From Marivita sp030148515 (lineage in GTDB: Bacteria; Pseudomonadota; Alphaproteobacteria; Rhodobacterales; Rhodobacteraceae): 64,000 nucleotides of DNA. The position numbers were made by a program, and so were the translations under genes. Numbering within the stretch: position 1 is the first letter of the stretch; every line of letters begins with the position of its first letter. The notes under the pieces were generated by a model, which made no database searches, had not been told where the DNA came from, and saw only the letters and a program-made list of their open reading frames with translations. The stretch covers positions 3,038,001 to 3,102,000 of the forward strand of contig NZ_CP180351.1 of NCBI RefSeq assembly GCF_048006345.1. The letters run 5' to 3'. Shown here piece by piece: positions 60,557 through 64,000 of this stretch.

Positions 60557-62080
60557 ATGCTTGAAGGAATTCTCATCGGTTTGTCTGCCGCCATCAGCCC
60601 GTTCAACCTGGTCATGGTTGTCTTGGGCTGCGTCATCGGCACCTTGATCGGAATGTTGCCCGGCCTTGGGCCAATGTCGATCATTGCGATCATGATCCCC
60701 GTGGCCATCGGCATCGGCGATCCGACCGCTGCGCTGATCCTGTTGTCCGGGGTCTATTACGGGGCCATTTTCGGTGGCTCGACCTCGTCCATCCTGCTCA
60801 ATGCGCCGGGGGTCGCGGGTACGGTCGCCACCAGCTTTGACGGCTACCCGATGGCCCGCAAGGGACAGGCCGGCAAAGCGCTGACGATTGCTGCCATTGC
60901 AAGCTTTGCAGGCGGAACGATCGGCGCGATCCTGTTGATGATCTTTGCCCCCGCGCTGTCCACCGTCGCGCTGCTGTTCCACTCAGCCGAATACTTCGCC
61001 CTGATGGTGGTCGGTCTGTCAGCGATTGCAGCCTTTGCCGGAACCGGACAAGTCGCCAAGGCGCTGATGATGACCATTCTGGGCCTGATGCTCGGCACGG
61101 TTGGCGAGGGCGCTTTGTCCAACATGCCGCGTTTCACCTTTGGACTGCAGGACCTGCAATCGGGCTTCTCGTTCATCACGCTGGCCATGGCGATGTTCGC
61201 CCTGCCCGAGGCGCTGTTTCTTGTCATGAACCCGGCCCGCGCAGCAACCGGGGCTGACGGCGATAGCGGCAAGATCACCAATATGCGGATCACCCGCGAA
61301 GAGGCACGCAGCATCGCGCCTGTTATCGGACGTCAATCCTTGCAGGGCTTCTTCATCGGCGTCCTGCCCGGGGCTGGTGCGACCATTGCCTCCTTCCTTG
61401 GCTATGCGGTTGAGCGCAACATCGCCAAAGGGGCCGAGCAGGAGGAATTCGGCAAAGGTTCGATCAAGGGACTGGCTGCACCGGAAACTGCGAACAACGC
61501 GGCATGCACGGGCTCTTTTGTACCGTTGTTGACGCTGGGCATTCCGGGGTCCGGAACCACCGCAATCCTGCTGGGCGCGCTGTTGGCCCTGAACGTGACA
61601 CCGGGTCCGCGCCTGATGACGGACACACCCGAGGTGTTCTGGGCGGTCATCATCTCGATGTATCTGGGCAATCTGGTGCTGTTGATCCTCAACCTGCCTT
61701 TGATCCCCTACATCGCCAAGATCCTCACGATCCCACGCACGTTCCTGATCCCGTTCATCTTGTTCTTCACTCTGATGGGCAGCTACCTGGGTCAGAACAA
61801 TTCGACGGAACTTCTGATCCTTGTCGGCTTTGGCGTGGTGGCCACGATCTTGCGGTTCGCGGATTACCCACTGGCACCGCTGCTGATCGGGTTCATTCTT
61901 GGCACGATGCTGGAAAACAACTTTGCCCGAGCCATGCAGCTCTATCGCGGCTTCGACTTCATCCTCGAACGCCCGATGACATTGGGCCTTCTGGTGCTCG
62001 CGCTGATCCTTGTGGTTTTGCCAAGCTATCGCGGATACCGCGCGCGCAAGCGGGCTGAAGGCGTGGCAGATGGCGATTGA
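60557..62080 (+). CDS. tctA: Tricarboxylate transporter large membrane subunit
   Basis: A 507-residue membrane protein with 11-12 hydrophobic segments. TctA signatures are GTLIGMLPGLGPMSIIAIMI, SGVYYGAIFGGSTSSILLNA and FIGVLPGAGATIASFLGYAV. It imports a tricarboxylate with an ion gradient. The next gene starts inside its last codons (ATG 62070), so the CoA-transferase is coupled to transport. Confidence 0.94.
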   Translation: MLEGILIGLSAAISPFNLVMVVLGCVIGTLIGMLPGLGPMSIIAIMIPVAIGIGDPTAALILLSGVYYGAIFGGSTSSILLNAPGVAGTVATSFDGYPMARKGQAGKALTIAAIASFAGGTIGAILLMIFAPALSTVALLFHSAEYFALMVVGLSAIAAFAGTGQVAKALMMTILGLMLGTVGEGALSNMPRFTFGLQDLQSGFSFITLAMAMFALPEALFLVMNPARAATGADGDSGKITNMRITREEARSIAPVIGRQSLQGFFIGVLPGAGATIASFLGYAVERNIAKGAEQEEFGKGSIKGLAAPETANNAACTGSFVPLLTLGIPGSGTTAILLGALLALNVTPGPRLMTDTPEVFWAVIISMYLGNLVLLILNLPLIPYIAKILTIPRTFLIPFILFFTLMGSYLGQNNSTELLILVGFGVVATILRFADYPLAPLLIGFILGTMLENNFARAMQLYRGFDFILERPMTLGLLVLALILVVLPSYRGYRARKRAEGVADGD

Positions 62081-63278
62081 CGACATGTCCGGACCCCTTC
62101 GCGGGGTCCGGGTTCTTGATCTGACGAATGTGTTGGCAGGCCCTTTCGCCTGCCACCAACTTGCTCATCTGGGCGCAGAGGTGATCAAGGTCGAGGCTGT
62201 TGGAAAGGGCGATTTGGCCCGCAATCTTGGCGCTGATCCTGACCTGTCGGCCAAAGGCATGGGGATCAGTTTTCTGGCGCAGAACGCCGGGAAATCTTCC
62301 CTGACGCTCAACCTCAAAGACCCTCGTGGCAAAGACATCCTGAAGAAACTCGTCCAAGGCGCGGATGTGCTGGTCGAAAACTACCGTCCTGGCGTAATGG
62401 ACCGTTTGGGCCTCGGATATGACATTCTCAAAGCGGTCAATCCGAACCTGATCTACTGCGCGATTTCCGGCTTTGGCCAAGACGGCCCATGGGCGGATCG
62501 CCCCGCCTATGACCAGATCATCCAAGGCGTGTCTGGCGTGATGTCGATCACCGGCGACGCCGAAAGCGCCCCTTTGCGGGTCGGTTACCCGTTGGCGGAC
62601 ACCGTTGGCGGTTTGACGGCTGCGATGTCCATCTGCGCTGCGTTGAACGCCCAGGATCGGGGCGCGTTTATTGATGTCTCCATGCTCGAATCCGTCTTGG
62701 CGACAATGGGATGGGTGGTGTCCAACCACCTCGTCGGCGGCGTCGCCCCAAGCCCGCAAGGCAATGAAAACCCCACCTCCGCCCCCTCCGGCGCGTTCCA
62801 ATGCGCGGACGGGCTGATCAACATCGCAGCCAATAAAGACGAACAATGGGTTGCGCTTGCCCGACATCTGGGTCGTGAAGACCTGCTCCAAAACAAAACC
62901 TTTGCGACGCGCGAAGATCGAAAGGCGAACCGTTTGCGTCTCAGGGCGGAACTCGAAACGGTTTTGACGACGCGCAAAGCGCGGGATTGGGCCGAAGAGC
63001 TGAATGCCATTGGCGTTCCGGCAGGGGCAGTCATGTCCGTTCCCGAGGCGCTGAACCATCCGCAGGTGTCAGAACGGAGTTTCATTAAAAGATTCGAAAC
63101 GGTTCCGGGTGTCGAACGACCCGTCGACATCGTATCCGTTGGCGCGCTATTCAATGGGCAAAGACCAACGGTCAAGACGCCGCCCCCCGAGTTGGGTCAA
63201 GACTCAGCAACCATTCTGGAAAGCCTTGGATACTCAACCGATGCCGTTGAGACGCTGCGCAAGGAGGGCGTGATTTGA
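62070..63278 (+). CDS. Class III (CaiB/BaiF) CoA-transferase
   Basis: A 402-residue enzyme. The N-terminal motif GVRVLDLTNVLAGPFACHQL and VLVENYRPGVMDRLGLGYD are standard; the catalytic Asp177 is in VGYPLADTVGG. ATG 62070 was chosen because it overlaps the tctA stop; the longer frame runs inside tctA. Next to tctCBA and a citryl-CoA-lyase-like gene, it most likely transfers CoA to citrate or an analogue such as citramalate, making a CoA ester for cleavage. Confidence 0.9.
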   Translation: MAIDDMSGPLRGVRVLDLTNVLAGPFACHQLAHLGAEVIKVEAVGKGDLARNLGADPDLSAKGMGISFLAQNAGKSSLTLNLKDPRGKDILKKLVQGADVLVENYRPGVMDRLGLGYDILKAVNPNLIYCAISGFGQDGPWADRPAYDQIIQGVSGVMSITGDAESAPLRVGYPLADTVGGLTAAMSICAALNAQDRGAFIDVSMLESVLATMGWVVSNHLVGGVAPSPQGNENPTSAPSGAFQCADGLINIAANKDEQWVALARHLGREDLLQNKTFATREDRKANRLRLRAELETVLTTRKARDWAEELNAIGVPAGAVMSVPEALNHPQVSERSFIKRFETVPGVERPVDIVSVGALFNGQRPTVKTPPPELGQDSATILESLGYSTDAVETLRKEGVI

Positions 63279-64000
63279 CCGAAGCCAATGACGTTGCCGA
63301 CTGGTGGCGGACCAAGATCATCGACATGGAACCCGGCCGCATACACCTGCGCGGACAGCCGGTGCAGGACTTGATCGGAAACACAGGCTTTGCACAGATG
63401 ATCTGGCTGATGGTGGTGGGCGAGACCATTTCCGGCCCCCGTGCCGATTTGTTCGAAGCGGCTCTGGTCTCGGCGGTTGATCACGGTCCGCAAGCCCCGT
63501 CCATAGCAGCCGCGCGGATGGCCTCCACCTGCGGCATCGGGCTTCAATCGGCGATGGCAACAGGTCTCAACATGCTGGGCGATGTTCATGGCGGCGCGGG
63601 AGAGCAAGCCGTGACGCTTTACCGCGAGATCGAAGCAGCAGGGCTGGACGAACTTGTGCCCTGCCTTGATAACTGGCGCGAAAAGAAGGGTCGGTTCATT
63701 CCCGGCTTCGGGCACAGGTTCCACAAACCCGTCGATCCGCGCGCACCGCGATTGCTTGGCCTTGTCGACGAGGCCGCGAAAGCCGGAGCGGTCTCGGGTG
63801 TCTATGCCAATATCGGGCGCGCCATCGAAAGCCGTCTTGCGGCAGAGCGCGGGAAACCCGTGCCGATGAACATCGACGGAGCAACCGCTGTGATCTTTGC
63901 CGAACTGGGATGCCCGCCACCGCTGGCTCGAGGGTTTTTCGGCTTATCGCGCTCTGTCGGCATCCTCGCCCATGCGTGGGAGCAGACAGAACAGGGCGGT
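63275..64000 (+). CDS. Citryl-CoA lyase-like (citrate-synthase family) protein, cut by window end
   Basis: The frame opens at TTG 63275, overlapping the CoA-transferase stop (TTGA) and preceded by AAGGAGGG at 63261-63268, and stays open to the window end (242 residues). The citrate-synthase-family active site is intact: His105 in LGDVHGGAGEQA, His147 in PGFGHRFHKPVDPR, and Asp201 in MNIDGATAVIFAELG. It is too short at the N-terminus for a citrate synthase and fits citryl-CoA lyase, which splits citryl-CoA into acetyl-CoA and oxaloacetate. With the CoA-transferase it would degrade the imported tricarboxylate. Confidence 0.83.
   Translation, partial: MTEANDVADWWRTKIIDMEPGRIHLRGQPVQDLIGNTGFAQMIWLMVVGETISGPRADLFEAALVSAVDHGPQAPSIAAARMASTCGIGLQSAMATGLNMLGDVHGGAGEQAVTLYREIEAAGLDELVPCLDNWREKKGRFIPGFGHRFHKPVDPRAPRLLGLVDEAAKAGAVSGVYANIGRAIESRLAAERGKPVPMNIDGATAVIFAELGCPPPLARGFFGLSRSVGILAHAWEQTEQGG

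Overview
The window looks like chromosomal DNA of an alphaproteobacterium of the Rhodobacteraceae (roseobacter) type. This is inferred from the high-GC coding, the dense operons with ATGA/TGATG overlaps, the large share of ABC and tripartite tricarboxylate (TTT) uptake systems, single-domain XylG, GMC dehydrogenases, a Hint-ended RTX protein and the glucosylglycerate genes. No rRNA, tRNA, CRISPR array, prophage or replication origin is visible. The only mobile DNA is remnants of IS3-family transposases.

Layout. 1-947: end of a sugar-type ABC permease and an SGNH esterase. 1310-6371: a LuxR-type regulator, a 22-bp perfect palindrome, then a MetX-like acyltransferase/hydrolase with a NitT/TauT-type ABC transporter whose ATPase is frameshifted inside Walker A. 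7012-24236 (minus strand): one very long catabolic operon of CoA-transferase, enoyl-CoA hydratase, aldehyde dehydrogenase, a carbohydrate ABC transporter with two paralogous binding proteins, two GMC flavoenzymes, a Dabb protein, a LacI regulator, a Gfo/Idh/MocA oxidoreductase and a fumarate-reductase-like flavoprotein. It starts at tandem LacI-type operators (24267-24306). 24342-28703: a YaeR-like glyoxalase below a 26-bp perfect palindrome, and a CatDE-like (DoxX + VOC) set with two membrane haem-type proteins, divergent from a LysR regulator. 29103-33710: a 1535-residue RTX protein with a C-terminal Hint domain.

34214-41060: a GFA protein, an IS3 remnant, and an operon in which two urate-pathway enzymes (OHCU decarboxylase and 5-hydroxyisourate hydrolase) bracket a TTT transporter and a leaderless BMP-family protein, with a divergent LysR regulator. 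41230-44124: a MauG-like dihaem protein and a CRTAC1-type protein. 44121-51734: the xylose regulon (ROK repressor divergent from xylFHGBA). 51883-55653: glucosylglycerate metabolism, with phosphatase and synthase convergent with a GH13_18 phosphorylase. 55817-64000: a TctDE-like two-component system with an extra binding protein, divergent from tctCBA, a class III CoA-transferase and a citryl-CoA-lyase-like protein cut by the window end.

As a whole this is a nutrient-scavenging region: several separate uptake systems, each next to its own enzymes and regulator. The least described parts are the urate/TTT operon, the tricarboxylate CoA-transferase/lyase module, and the long LacI-controlled operon. 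A recurring pattern is a GC-rich hairpin directly after most of the binding-protein genes. All functions come from reading motifs and context in the sequence; no database search was possible.
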